From positions 1-64,000 of the forward strand of contig DATIOK010000055.1 in the NCBI GenBank assembly GCA_035473255.1: DNA of 64,000 bases, read 5' to 3'. The stretch comes from JAICYJ01 sp035473255. GTDB lineage: Bacteria > Actinomycetota > Thermoleophilia > Gaiellales > JAICJC01. The position numbers and the translations under genes were made by a program. Numbering within the stretch: position 1 is the stretch's first letter; the number at the start of each line of letters is the position of its first letter. Of this stretch, positions 31,006-40,215 are shown piece by piece. The notes below the pieces were generated by a model. The model was given only the letters and a program-made list of their open reading frames with translations. It made no database searches and was not told where the DNA came from.

Positions 31006-32123
31006 GGCACGCGCAGCGACCACGGCGCCAGCGGCACGATCGCCAGCAGCACGATCCCGGCGGCAAGGAAGGCGGTCCCCGGCGAAGCGTCGTAGACCGG
31101 CAGCCACGCCAGCGGCGCCACCGCCGTACCGGAGAACTTGAAGGCGGCAAACAGCGACACGGCGCCGCCGCGGTTGGCGGGCACGGCCTCCACGGCGATG
31201 GTGTTCAGGGCCGCCCACAGCAGCGCCGACACCGCGCCCGCCGCGAACCACAGCAGCGCCATCGCCCCGACCGACGGAGCGATGCCGAGCGGCGCGATCA
31301 TGGCGGCGCAGCCGATCGCCGCCAGCACCGCCGCCCGGGCCGGGCCCAGCCGCTCCGAGCCGAGCCCGCCCAGCCGCCCGAACAGGAGACCGGCGGCTCC
31401 GTAGACGGCCAGCACCGCGCCGCGGCCGGTGGCGCCCAGCGCGAACGCGTCGTCCGCGCGCAGCGAGATCAGGAAGGCGAGGCCGGCCATGCCCAGGTAG
31501 CCCGCGAACCCGGCGGCGCACAGCAGCCCCATCCGCGGCGTCGCCACCGAGCGCAGCGTCGGCAGCTGCTCACCCACGGCCCGGATCGGGTCGGGCGGCG
31601 GCATCAGCATCAGACCCAGGGAAACCAGCGCCGGCAGGATGAACGCCAGCCGCCAGCTGCCCTCGGCGGCCAGACCGCCCAGCAGCGGCGCCAGCGACAG
31701 CCCGCCTGCCTGCACGCCCGCGAACATGCCCACCGCGCGGCCGCGCTCGCCGGCCGGTACCGCGTCGGCCAGCCCCGCCAGGAGCAGCGGCGTCGTGAAC
31801 GCGTTGGCCGTTCCCTGCAGCGCGCGCGACACCAGGAAGATGCCGATCGTAGGCGCCACCGCGGCCAGTAGCAGCGCCACCGCGTACACGAGGTAGGCGG
31901 CGCGCACGGCGCGGCGGCGGCCGATCCGCTCGCCGATCGTGCCCGACACGACCTGCAGCAGCGCGAACGGCACCAGGTAGGCCGGCACCGCCAGCGCCAC
32001 CTGATCGGTGGTCGCGTGGAAGGCGTCGCGCAGCTCCGGGATCAGCACAGCCAGCACGGCGCCGCCGAACGGCCCCAGGAAGCCGCCCAGATACAGCGGC
32101 AGCGTGGCGCGCCGGCCCGTCAC
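31002..32123 (-). CDS. MFS transporter
   Basis: 373 residues from GTG 32123, overlapping the EamA stop (GTGA). Twelve hydrophobic segments; the loop 2-3 motif reads GTIGERIGRRRAVRAAYL, and the second half has GRLGGLGSERLG. Sugar-efflux/DHA1-like drug-efflux type. Likely an exporter; substrate unknown. Forms a two-gene leftward unit with the EamA transporter. Confidence 0.88.
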   Translation of the reverse strand: MTGRRATLPLYLGGFLGPFGGAVLAVLIPELRDAFHATTDQVALAVPAYLVPFALLQVVSGTIGERIGRRRAVRAAYLVYAVALLLAAVAPTIGIFLVSRALQGTANAFTTPLLLAGLADAVPAGERGRAVGMFAGVQAGGLSLAPLLGGLAAEGSWRLAFILPALVSLGLMLMPPPDPIRAVGEQLPTLRSVATPRMGLLCAAGFAGYLGMAGLAFLISLRADDAFALGATGRGAVLAVYGAAGLLFGRLGGLGSERLGPARAAVLAAIGCAAMIAPLGIAPSVGAMALLWFAAGAVSALLWAALNTIAVEAVPANRGGAVSLFAAFKFSGTAVAPLAWLPVYDASPGTAFLAAGIVLLAIVPLAPWSLRVP

Positions 32124-33013
32124 TCGCGCACCGTCGCACCCGGCATCAGCCGGCCCATCGAAACCCCGCCCACGATCACGGCGCCGCCCAGGATCTGCAG
32201 GCCGGTGACCTGCTCGCCCAGCAGCCAGGCCGCGAACAGCGCGCCTAGGAATGGCTGCAGGTACATGTAGAGCGTGGCTCGCGAGGCGCCGATCGTGCGC
32301 AGCGCGCGGAAGTAGAGCAGGTTGGTGACCAGCACCGGGAAGATCGTCGAGTATCCCCAGGCGGCCCAGTGCAGGCCGCTGAGGCCGCCCCAGTCCTGCT
32401 CGTGCATCTGGGGCAGGCCGAAGGGCAGGATCATGACGCCGCCGATCGACACCATCAGCGCGCTGATGCGAGCGGCCGAGTAGCGGCCGAACAGCGGCCG
32501 CAGCATCACGGAGTAGGCGGCCCAGGTGATGGCGGCACCCACGGCCAGCAGGTCGCCGACCAGGCTCACACCGGCCACGCCGGAGCCGCCCTGGATCACC
32601 AGCACCACGCCGGCCACCGACACGGCCAGCGCCAGCCAGTGCTTGGGCTGCACGTGCTCGTGCCCGGCGAGCGACGCGAACAGCGCCGCGAACGCGGGGG
32701 CGGAGGCCAGGATCAGGGCGGTGTTGCCGGCGGTGGTCTTGTCGACCGCGTAGTTGAACGTGAGCTGGTTGAGCAGGATGCCCACGGCCGCGGTGGCCAC
32801 CACCAGCTTCACGTCCGAGCGCCGGATGCGCAGGCTGCCCTCGCGCCACAGCACGAACAGGGCGAAGATGATGCCCGCGCAGAGAAAGCGCGTGGCCGAG
32901 AATGCCAGCGGCAGCCACTCGCCGAAGGCGTACTTTGTGGTCGCGTAGTTCAACGACCAGAGGACGTTCGCGAGCACCAGCATGGCATCCGCGGAGTCCG
33001 GTGTTCGGCGCAC
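32120..33013 (-). CDS. EamA/DMT-family transporter
   Basis: 297 residues from GTG 33013 (ATG at 32983 is an alternative). Ten spans in two EamA repeats: NVLWSLNYATTKYAFGEW in the first and LLAVGAAITWAAYSVMLRP at the start of the second. Typical metabolite exporter. Confidence 0.88.
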   Translation of the reverse strand: MRRTPDSADAMLVLANVLWSLNYATTKYAFGEWLPLAFSATRFLCAGIIFALFVLWREGSLRIRRSDVKLVVATAAVGILLNQLTFNYAVDKTTAGNTALILASAPAFAALFASLAGHEHVQPKHWLALAVSVAGVVLVIQGGSGVAGVSLVGDLLAVGAAITWAAYSVMLRPLFGRYSAARISALMVSIGGVMILPFGLPQMHEQDWGGLSGLHWAAWGYSTIFPVLVTNLLYFRALRTIGASRATLYMYLQPFLGALFAAWLLGEQVTGLQILGGAVIVGGVSMGRLMPGATVRE

Positions 33014-33067
33014 GCGCAGAGGGTAGCCGGGCGGTCAGAGCGCCCGCCGCAGGTGTACCCTGGCGGC

Positions 33068-33828
33068 ATGTCCTCCGAGCAACTGACCGCCGACGACCTG
33101 CTTTCGCTGTGCGCCCGCGCGCATGGGGCGACCGGGCGGCTGACCGCATCGCCGGCGTCGCCTCGGCAGCAAACGCTGCGGAAGCTGGCCGGATACGTCA
33201 ACGACCGCATGACCGCCGCCGCGCTTGCGCACGAGCGCGACGCGGTCTCGATCGAGGTCGTTCACGGGCTGCAGGACGCCGTGCAGGCGCTGGTGTTTGC
33301 CGATCTGCTCTCGCAGATCGGGGTTGACGCCGACGGCTACATCAGGCTCGACCGCGACGGGGTTCGTCCTGCGATCGCACCAACCCCGCCGAACGCGGTC
33401 TGCATGCCGGCTTCCTGGAGCAGGTGGACGGCATCTCGGCCGCGCTGTTCGTCGTTGCGGATGAGCTGCTGGAAGTCGCGTACGCCTCCCGGACAACGCC
33501 CGATCTGGAGGTGGCGGACGCCGACCAGGCCGTGCAGATGCTCGCCGATTCGTGCACCGCACACCTGCGCCAGGCGGACGGCGGCGAGGTGCCCGCCGAG
33601 CCGGAGCAGCGCGAGCGCGGCATGGTCTGGCTGACGTTCTGCCGGCGCACGTTGGAGCGCTCGCTCGCCGTGCTCGAGACGCTGCGCGACGAACGGGACG
33701 AAGACCTGGCCTGGGCCGGGCTGGTCGAGCTGTCGCGTGCCCCCGGCCTCTACCGCGAGCTGGGGCCGGCGATGCCGGGGTCGCAGCACCTGCTGGAGCT
33801 GGCGGCGACTGTCGCCGAGTCTCCCTAG
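33068..33828 (+). pseudogene. Frameshifted gene of unknown function
   Basis: One reading frame opens at ATG 33068 (MSSEQLTADDLLSLCARAHG) and runs to about LDRDG; the next frame continues from DRTNPAERGLHAGFLEQVDG to the stop at 33828. Both parts are helical, same in composition, and together give about 254 residues. Adding one G to the run at 33359-33362 restores one frame, so a single-base deletion or a sequencing error in a homopolymer explains it. TACCCT stands 6 bases before the ATG, so the promoter looks intact. No family recognised. Confidence 0.6.
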
Positions 33829-33845
33829 ATACCCCTTGGGGGTAT
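33829..33845. promoter_or_regulatory. CsoR-type copper operator
   Basis: ATACCCCTTGGGGGTAT, a 17-base near-perfect palindrome of the GC-tract kind bound by CsoR, overlapping the promoter of copA (TAGGCT at 33848-33853, six bases before the ATG). csoR is encoded two genes on, so this is an autoregulated copper-response promoter. Confidence 0.85.
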
Positions 33846-33859
33846 GCTAGGCTGGGTGC

Positions 33860-36049
33860 ATGGCACAGACGCGCGAGCACCTCGAGCTGCCTGTCGAGGG
33901 CATGAGCTGCGCGTCCTGCGCCGGCCGCATCGAGCGGCGGCTGAACGGCCTCGACGGCGTCCACGCCACCGTCAACTTCGCCACGGAGCGTGCCGCAGTC
34001 GATTTCGACCCCGGCCGTGCCGAACCGCGCCTGATCCTGCGCACCATTGAGGAGACCGGGTACCGGGCACGGCTGCCCGGGGCCGACACCGTGCCTCCGC
34101 CACCCGCGGCCGGCAGGAGCGTCGACGTCCGGCTGGCGGCGTCGGCGTCGCTGTCCCTGCCGGTGCTGCTGCTGGCGATGGTGCCGTCGCTGCAGTTCGA
34201 CGGCTGGCAGTGGATCTCGTTCGCGCTGGCCACCGTGGTCGTGTTCTGGGGAGGCGCCGAGTTCCACCGCGCGGCGCTGAGCTCCCTGCGCCACGGCGCC
34301 GCCACGATGGACACGCTGATCTCGATCGGCACCCTGGCCGCATGGGCGTGGTCGGCGGTCGCGATCCTGTTCCTGGACGCGGGCGGGCTGCACTACCGCA
34401 TGTCGATCGACTGGTCGCTGCAGACGGGCGGCTCTCCGGGAGAGGGCCTGTACCTGGAGGTGGCCGCGGTGGTCACGACCCTGGTGCTGGCCGGCCGGTT
34501 CTTCGAGGCACGCGCAAAGCGTCAAGCCGGGGCCGCGCTGCGCGCGCTGCTGGAGCTGGGCGCGCCGGAGGCGACACTGCTCGCGGATGGCCTCGAACGG
34601 CGCGTGCCCACCGCACAGCTGGTCGTGGGCGACAGCCTCGTGGTGCGGCCGGGTGAGCGCATCGCCACCGACGGGCTGGTGCTGGAGGGCCGGTCAGCGG
34701 TCGACCGCTCGCTTCTGACCGGTGAAAGCGTACCCGTCGACGTGGGCCCCGGCGACACCGTGACCGGCTCCACGGTGAACGGTGAAGGGCGGCTGGTCGT
34801 CCGGGCAACCGCGGTCGGCGCGGGCACGGCCGTCGCCCGCATCGGCCGCATGGTCACCGCAGCCCAGAGCGGCAAGGCTGACGCCCAGCGGCTGGCCGAT
34901 CGCGTCTCGGCCGTGTTCGTCCCGATCGTGATCGCGCTGTCCGCGGCCGCGCTGGCGTTCTGGCTGCTGGACGGCGCCGGAACCGCCGAGGCGTTCGGCG
35001 CCGCGGTGGCCGTGCTGGTGGTGGCCTGCCCGTGCGCGCTGGGCCTGGCCACGCCCACCGCGCTGCTGGTCGGCACAGGGCGCGGCGCCCAGCTGGGCGT
35101 GCTGATCAAAGGCCCCGAGGTGCTGGAGCAGACGCGGCGCGTGACCATGATCGTGCTCGACAAGACCGGCACCGTCACCACAGGCCGCATGCGCGTCGCC
35201 GAGGTGATCGCAACCGGTGACGTCCCCGCCGCGCGGCTGCTGCAGCTGGCCGGTGCAGCCGCCGCCGCGAGCGACCACCCGGTGTCGCGCGCCATCGCCG
35301 ATCATGCCCGGGCCGCAGGCCCGCTGCCGGCTGCGGTCGAGGCGCGCACGCTGCCCGGGCGCGGCGCCCAGGCGAAGGTGGACGGCCACACCATTGTGGT
35401 CGGACGCGGCAGCGACCACCGGGATTCCACGGACGAGGACGGCACCGTGGCCGGCGTGACATGCGACGGCAGCGCGATCGGCCAGATCCGGCTGACCGAC
35501 GCGGTCAAGCCCGAGGCAGCCGAGGCGATCATCGAGCTGCGCCGGCTGGGGCTGGAGCCGTTCCTGCTCAGCGGTGACAACGACCAGGCGGTGGCGGCGG
35601 TCGCGCGCAGCGTCGGCATCGACCGCTACCGGGCCGGTGTGCTGCCCGAGGACAAGGCCAGGGAGGTGCGGCACCTGCAGGATGCCGGGGCGGTTGTCGC
35701 CATGGTCGGAGACGGCGTCAACGACGCTCCCGCGCTCGCCCAGGCCGACCTGGGCCTGGCCATGGGCACCGGCACCGACGTGGCCGTCGAGGCCGGCGAC
35801 CTGACGCTGGTGTCTGGCGACCTGCGTGCGGCCGGCGACGCCATCCGGCTGGCGCGGCGCACCCTGGCCGTGATCAAGGGCAACCTGTTCTGGGCGTTCG
35901 CCTACAACGTGGTTCTGATTCCGCTGGCCTTCGCCGGCCTGCTGAACCCGATGCTCGCCGCGGCCGCCATGGCCTGCTCGAGCCTGTTCGTCGTGACCAA
36001 CAGCCTGCGGCTGCGGAGCTTCCGGAGCCGCCGAGAGGAGCCGGTCTGA
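33860..36049 (+). CDS. copA: Copper-exporting P1B-type ATPase
   Basis: 729 residues. One N-terminal heavy-metal-associated domain (GMSCASCAGRIERRL, CxxC at about 18-21), eight membrane spans, the transport site CPC at 390-392 (ACPCALGLATP), phosphorylation Asp434 in DKTGT, HP in SDHPVSRAI and the hinge GDGVNDAPALA. These identify a Cu(I) exporter in the plasma membrane. Transcribed leaderlessly from a CsoR-box promoter; csoR overlaps its stop. Confidence 0.97.
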   Translation: MAQTREHLELPVEGMSCASCAGRIERRLNGLDGVHATVNFATERAAVDFDPGRAEPRLILRTIEETGYRARLPGADTVPPPPAAGRSVDVRLAASASLSLPVLLLAMVPSLQFDGWQWISFALATVVVFWGGAEFHRAALSSLRHGAATMDTLISIGTLAAWAWSAVAILFLDAGGLHYRMSIDWSLQTGGSPGEGLYLEVAAVVTTLVLAGRFFEARAKRQAGAALRALLELGAPEATLLADGLERRVPTAQLVVGDSLVVRPGERIATDGLVLEGRSAVDRSLLTGESVPVDVGPGDTVTGSTVNGEGRLVVRATAVGAGTAVARIGRMVTAAQSGKADAQRLADRVSAVFVPIVIALSAAALAFWLLDGAGTAEAFGAAVAVLVVACPCALGLATPTALLVGTGRGAQLGVLIKGPEVLEQTRRVTMIVLDKTGTVTTGRMRVAEVIATGDVPAARLLQLAGAAAAASDHPVSRAIADHARAAGPLPAAVEARTLPGRGAQAKVDGHTIVVGRGSDHRDSTDEDGTVAGVTCDGSAIGQIRLTDAVKPEAAEAIIELRRLGLEPFLLSGDNDQAVAAVARSVGIDRYRAGVLPEDKAREVRHLQDAGAVVAMVGDGVNDAPALAQADLGLAMGTGTDVAVEAGDLTLVSGDLRAAGDAIRLARRTLAVIKGNLFWAFAYNVVLIPLAFAGLLNPMLAAAAMACSSLFVVTNSLRLRSFRSRREEPV

Positions 36050-36336
36050 TGCAGGGATACAGCGGGGAGAAGGACGCGATCAAAAAGCGGCTGCATCGGA
36101 TCGAGGGCCAGGTGCGCGGGATCGAGCGGATGGTCGAGGACGACCGCTACTGCATCGACATACTCGACCAGATCAGCGCCGTCTCGACGGCGCTCGAGCA
36201 GGTCGGGCTGCGGGTGCTGGACGGCCACGTCAACCACTGCGTCAGCGACGCGATGCGCTCCGGTGACCCGCAGGCTGCGGAGGCCAAGACCCAGGAGCTG
36301 CTGCACGCGGTGGAACGGTTCGCGCGGGCTCGCTAA
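36049..36336 (+). CDS. csoR: Copper-sensing repressor CsoR
   Basis: 95 residues, all-helical DUF156 fold. The Cu(I) ligands Cys35, His60 and Cys64 are present (DDRYCIDIL and DGHVNHCVSD), as are basic DNA-contact residues KKRLHRIEGQVRGI. Overlaps the last base of copA. It should release the operator at 33829-33845 when Cu(I) binds. Confidence 0.95.
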   Translation: MQGYSGEKDAIKKRLHRIEGQVRGIERMVEDDRYCIDILDQISAVSTALEQVGLRVLDGHVNHCVSDAMRSGDPQAAEAKTQELLHAVERFARAR

Positions 36337-36357
36337 GGTCGGGGCTAGGCTTGGCGG

Positions 36358-36903
36358 ATGCCGATGGCCTACCCCGATCCCCCGCTCACGGACGGCGAGA
36401 TCGCGCTGCGGCCGTGGTCGATGCAGGACGTTTCCGCCGCAGTGCGCTGCTGCAACGAGGAGCAGATCCGTCGCTTCATCCCGCCCCTGCCGATCCCTTA
36501 CACCGAGGACGACGCGATCACGTTCATCGGCGCGGCCCAGCAGCGGCTCGAGGATGGCTCCGTGACGCTGGTGATCGGCGACGCCGCGGATGCCGCCCTG
36601 CGCGGCTCGATCGGCCTGCGCACCATCGCCCCCGGCGTTGCCCAGACCGGCTACTGGGTGGCGTCGGAGGCGCGCGGGTGCGGCCTGGCCTCCAAGGCGC
36701 TCGTGCTGCTGTCGCGCTGGGCGCTGGCGTCGCTGCCACTGATCCGTCTGCAGCTGTTCACCGACGTCGACAACCCAGCCTCGATGCGGGTGGCCGAGCG
36801 GGCCGGATTCGCACGGGAAGGCATGCTCCGCAACTGGTACGACCTGCGCGGCGAGCGGCGCGATGCCGTCATGTTCTCGCTGCTGCCGGGTGAGCGACCG
36901 TGA
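36358..36903 (+). CDS. GNAT N-acetyltransferase (RimJ/RimL-like), copy 1
   Basis: 181 residues from ATG 36358, six bases after TAGGCT; ATG 36364 is also possible. RimJ/RimL-type GNAT: LRPWSMQDVSAAVRCC at the start, acetyl-CoA loop ARGCGLASKALVLLSRWAL and the C-terminal NPASMRVAERAGFAREGML. Acetyl acceptor unknown. A close paralogue follows with a 4-base overlap, so this is a tandem duplication. Confidence 0.88.
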   Translation: MPMAYPDPPLTDGEIALRPWSMQDVSAAVRCCNEEQIRRFIPPLPIPYTEDDAITFIGAAQQRLEDGSVTLVIGDAADAALRGSIGLRTIAPGVAQTGYWVASEARGCGLASKALVLLSRWALASLPLIRLQLFTDVDNPASMRVAERAGFAREGMLRNWYDLRGERRDAVMFSLLPGERP

Positions 36904-37436
36904 ACGCAGCTCCCGACCCGCCGCTGGCAGATGAGGCGGTGGCGCTGAGGCCCTGGACAGACGGCGACATCGACGAGCTGGTGCGCTGCTGCAACGACCC
37001 CGACGTACGGCGCTTCATTCCCGTGATCCCGATCCCCTACACGGCCGAGGACGCCCGGGCATTCGTGGCCCGCACCGTGGTGGCGGGCGAGCTGAACCTG
37101 GCGGTCACCGACCGAGCCACCGGCGCGCTGTTGGGAGCGGTGGGCGTGGGCGTCAAGCCGTGGGACGCGGGCATGGCCGAGATCGGCTACTGGCTGGCTC
37201 CGGAGGCGCGCGGCCGCGGCGCCGCCACCCGGGCGCTGGTGCTCCTGTCCCGGTGGACGCTGCGGGAATGGCCGATCGGCCGCCTGCACCTGATGGCCGA
37301 CGTCGATAACACGGCCTCCCAGGCGGTGGCGGAGCGGGCCGGCTTCACCCGCGAGGGCGTGATGCGATCGGGCATGCTGGCGCGCGGCGTCGCCCGCGAC
37401 CACGTCGTGTTCTCGCTGCTGCCGGGTGAGGCGTGA
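36900..37436 (+). CDS. GNAT N-acetyltransferase (RimJ/RimL-like), copy 2
   Basis: 178 residues from GTG 36900. Same architecture as its neighbour: LRPWTDGDIDELVRCCNDP, CoA loop ARGRGAATRALVLLSRWTL and NTASQAVAERAGFTREGVM. Roughly half of the residues align identically with copy 1, showing an old tandem duplication with divergence. Overlaps the DUF3891 gene by 4 bases. Confidence 0.88.
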   Translation: MNAAPDPPLADEAVALRPWTDGDIDELVRCCNDPDVRRFIPVIPIPYTAEDARAFVARTVVAGELNLAVTDRATGALLGAVGVGVKPWDAGMAEIGYWLAPEARGRGAATRALVLLSRWTLREWPIGRLHLMADVDNTASQAVAERAGFTREGVMRSGMLARGVARDHVVFSLLPGEA

Positions 37437-38206
37437 TCCTGCGGCCCGATCCGCGCGGAACGCTGGCCATCGGACAGCCGGCGCACGCGTGGCTCTCGGG
37501 CCGCCTGGCCGAAGCCTGGCGCTGGCCGTTCGCGCCGCTCGACGCCGTGCGCCTGGCGGCGCTCCAGCACGACATCGGGATGGCCGCCTGGGACGCGGCA
37601 CCGGTGCTCGACCCGCGCTCGGGCCTCCCCTACTCCTTCACGTCGATGCCACGGGCGATGCACGTCGAGCTGTGGAGCCGGGCAGCGCGGCTGATGGTCG
37701 CCCAGAGCGGGTACGCGGCGCTGCTGGTGTCGATGCACGGAACCGGCCTCTACGAGCGATACGTCTCGGAGCAGGAGCGGGCGGCTGAGCCGGTGCGCGG
37801 CTACCTCGCGGACGAGTACGCCTTCCAGCGGCGGCTGCGCGAGTCGCTCGGGGCCGATGCGGCGGACGTCGCACGTAACGCGGCGCTGCTGCGCTGCTGG
37901 GACTGGCTGTCGCTGTTCCTCTGCACCGGAGCCGACCAGCAGGCGGCGTTCACCGCCGTCCCCACCGACGGCGAAGCGGCCGACCTGGACCTGCGCTGGA
38001 ACGACGATGCGCGCACGCAGGCGGCGCTTCAGCCGTGGCCGTTCGCAGACACGGCGCTGGGACTGCGGGTCGAGGCGCGACTGCTGGACGGCACGTACCC
38101 CGACCAGGCGTCGCTCGACGCCGCGATCGCCGGCGCGCCGCTGGAGGTGCTCACGCTGGTGCTGCGCCCGGGATCAGCCGGTCAAGCATGTCTTCCGCCG
38201 CCGTGA
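37433..38206 (+). CDS. DUF3891-family protein
   Basis: 257 residues from GTG 37433. LAALQHDIGMAAWDAAPVLD near residue 45, SMPRAMHVELWSRAA, LLVSMHGTGLYERY and CWDWLSLFLCTG correspond to the DUF3891 pattern as I know it, a helical family with an HD-like His-Asp pair that may bind metal. Function unknown. Its last 56 bases overlap the GH4 gene on the other strand, which is large for this window; the true end may be as annotated since no earlier stop exists. Confidence 0.8.
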   Translation: MILRPDPRGTLAIGQPAHAWLSGRLAEAWRWPFAPLDAVRLAALQHDIGMAAWDAAPVLDPRSGLPYSFTSMPRAMHVELWSRAARLMVAQSGYAALLVSMHGTGLYERYVSEQERAAEPVRGYLADEYAFQRRLRESLGADAADVARNAALLRCWDWLSLFLCTGADQQAAFTAVPTDGEAADLDLRWNDDARTQAALQPWPFADTALGLRVEARLLDGTYPDQASLDAAIAGAPLEVLTLVLRPGSAGQACLPPP

Positions 38207-39422
38207 TGTCGTTCACCAGCGGATGCGCCATCATCGCCCGCAGCGCCAGCGCGCGGTCGCCCGTGACGGCCGCCTCGGAGGCCAGCCGGGCATGGGCGGT
38301 CAGCTGCAGCACCAGGCCCGCGACCTGCTCGGGCATCGGCCCCATCCGGTGGCGCTCGATGTCGAGGCCGCGCAGCGTGCACGGCACCTCCACGATCGCG
38401 TCATCAGGCAGGCCGTCGATGGCTCCCCGGTTGGGCACGTTCAGCACGAACCGGCGCGGCTCGCCGGACAGCACCGCCGCCATCACGCCCACCGCGAAGT
38501 CGCCGTGCTCGGCGCTGAAGCGCCCGCCGAGCGGGCGGGGATCATCGCTGTCGGCCTGCTCGCGGTAGCTGGCCAGGATCGGTGGCAGCTCGGCCATGAT
38601 CTCCTGGGCGCGGGTGCGGCCGCTGCGACGGTACCGCTCCAGCATCTCGTCGTGCATCGCGTAGTAGCCCAGGTAGCGGCTCGGGATCAGGCCATACAGC
38701 GGGAACAGCCGCACCACCGGCACCCAGTAGTCGCTGTCGACGTCGGCCGGGTCGAGCGCCTCCAGCAGCTTGAACACGAGCCCGGTCACGTCCTCGCCGC
38801 GCACGCGGACGGCGCGCGTCCAGGTGAGGTGGTTGGTGCCCCAGATGTCGGTCTCGATGTCGTGCGGATCGGCGCCGAGCAGGCCGGCCAGGAACGCGAT
38901 CTCGCCGCCGTGCTGGTCGCACAGCCCGATCGCGTTCACCCCGCCATGGCGGACGAGCGCGTCGGTCACGAGCTGCACGGGGTTCGTGTAGTTCAGGAGC
39001 AGCGCTCCGTCCGCGGCGCCGCGGCGCATGCCGGCCGCGATCTCGAGCACGGCCGGGATCGACCGCATGGCCATGGCCATGCCGCCGGGGCCCGTCGTCT
39101 CCTGGCCGATCACCCCATACTCGGGCGGGATCGATTCGTCGCGATGGCGCGCCTCCAGCCCGCCCGGCCGGAAGCTGGTGAGTACGAAGTCGGCGCCGTG
39201 CAGGGCCTGCTGCAGGTCTCCGGTGGACGTCACCTCGAGCGGTGCCGCGGCGTGCGCGCGCAGGATCGAGCCGGTCAGGCGGCTCTGCACGTCGAGCGCA
39301 TCCGGGTCGATGTCGTGCAGCACGAGGGTCGATCCTGCGAACCGCTGGGACTCGCGGGCAAAGCTGAACGCGAGCCCCGGCATGTATGCGGAGCCGCCCC
39401 CGATGATGGCGATCCGGGCCAT
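38151..39422 (-). CDS. Glycoside hydrolase family 4 enzyme
   Basis: 423 residues. GH4 enzymes cleave alpha- or beta-glycosides by an NAD- and Mn-dependent oxidation-elimination route. Rossmann motif ARIAIIGGGSAYMPGLAFS, VLHDIDPDAL, NYTNPVQLVTDAL, the metal-binding Cys in GLCDQHGGE and His in WGTNHLTW. Alpha-galactosidase/alpha-glucosidase-like by its VIGQETTGPGGMAMAMRSIP stretch. It is distinct from the second GH4 at 50635. Single gene reading left, away from a region of tiny genes. Confidence 0.9.
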   Translation of the reverse strand: MARIAIIGGGSAYMPGLAFSFARESQRFAGSTLVLHDIDPDALDVQSRLTGSILRAHAAAPLEVTSTGDLQQALHGADFVLTSFRPGGLEARHRDESIPPEYGVIGQETTGPGGMAMAMRSIPAVLEIAAGMRRGAADGALLLNYTNPVQLVTDALVRHGGVNAIGLCDQHGGEIAFLAGLLGADPHDIETDIWGTNHLTWTRAVRVRGEDVTGLVFKLLEALDPADVDSDYWVPVVRLFPLYGLIPSRYLGYYAMHDEMLERYRRSGRTRAQEIMAELPPILASYREQADSDDPRPLGGRFSAEHGDFAVGVMAAVLSGEPRRFVLNVPNRGAIDGLPDDAIVEVPCTLRGLDIERHRMGPMPEQVAGLVLQLTAHARLASEAAVTGDRALALRAMMAHPLVNDITAAEDMLDRLIPGAAPA

Positions 39423-39434
39423 GGGACAACCGTC

Positions 39435-39593
39435 CTAGGGCACGGCCCACAACATCTCGACCTGCCGGACGGAGAGGCTCGTCTTGACGTAGCTGGGCTC
39501 GTTCGCGAAGGCTCCGTAAATACCCAGGAACGCGATCGCGGCACCACACACGGCCACGACGCGACAGGCCATCATCACGGAACGCGCCCGCAT
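39435..39593 (-). CDS. Very small membrane protein, tentative
   Basis: 52 residues from ATG 39593, with GGGGGG six bases upstream. One hydrophobic span (ACRVVAVCGAAIAFLGIYGA) with a basic start and a polar tail; could be exported or membrane-anchored. Located 12 bases before the GH4 start and co-directional, so it may be its leader gene. Support is only the ribosome site and the hydrophobic span. Confidence 0.4.
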   Translation of the reverse strand: MRARSVMMACRVVAVCGAAIAFLGIYGAFANEPSYVKTSLSVRQVEMLWAVP

Positions 39594-39644
39594 CGGCAAC
39601 CCCCCATGACGTAAGCGTACAGAGCCAGACGGCATAATGGCTGC

Positions 39645-39794
39645 ATGAAAAAAATGGGCGTCCCAACCAACCCGATTCCGCATGTTCAAGCGGTTGTCCT
39701 TGCCGTAGATGTCGTGGAATCGCGTGCTGGTGTGGTCCCTGTGTGGTCTCGTGACCGGGCAACTATCGTTGCGGATCGAGTGGCCGGAGCATAG
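39645..39794 (+). CDS. Tiny open frame behind a strong -10, tentative
   Basis: 49 codons (MKKMGVPTNPIPHVQAVVLA onward). The only support is the promoter: CATAAT lies six bases before the ATG, and the 20-base context closely matches that of the glycosylase gene at 40955 (GGCATAAT...GCATGAA in both). The protein has no recognisable features. Confidence 0.3.
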   Translation: MKKMGVPTNPIPHVQAVVLAVDVVESRAGVVPVWSRDRATIVADRVAGA

Positions 39795-39848
39795 GGTCGC
39801 GACACGTCCCAGGGTTCAGGAGCGGCGCATCTGGAGAGGGGCGACGGA

Positions 39849-40013
39849 TTGGGTGGAGTCGGCATCGTCTGCCAGGAGTGCAAGGGCGAACTTCAAGAGG
39901 TGACGGGCCAGGGCGAGCAGCCCGGTTGGGCTCTCTGCCGGTGCGCAGGCGTCTACTGGGAGCGGCAGATGGACGGCTCTTACAGGCGCGTCGAGGGGAA
40001 GCAGCCGAGTTGA
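39849..40013 (+). CDS. Small zinc-ribbon-like protein, tentative
   Basis: 54 codons from TTG 39849, preceded by GGAGAGG. Reads GVGIVCQECKGELQEVTGQG, then GWALCRCAGVYWERQ: a CxxC and a CxC pair about 24 residues apart, as in minimal zinc ribbons. Codon use and the paired cysteines argue for a real gene despite its length; it is not confirmed by any family. Confidence 0.45.
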   Translation: MGGVGIVCQECKGELQEVTGQGEQPGWALCRCAGVYWERQMDGSYRRVEGKQPS

Positions 40014-40215
40014 ACGACCAGCATCGCCAGGAAACTGCTCCGCTCGTCGGCCGCCTTCGCGACGGCGCGGCTCGCGTTCGCTAACGCGATCGTGATCGCG
40101 CAGCGGGCCGGCGAGACCGACGAAGAGATCGCGCACGTCACCGGGTACACGGTGCCGGATGATCCGCGCCGTGCTCCGCACCCCGGCCTAGGCGCACGTG
40201 GCGTAAGGTCTGGCA

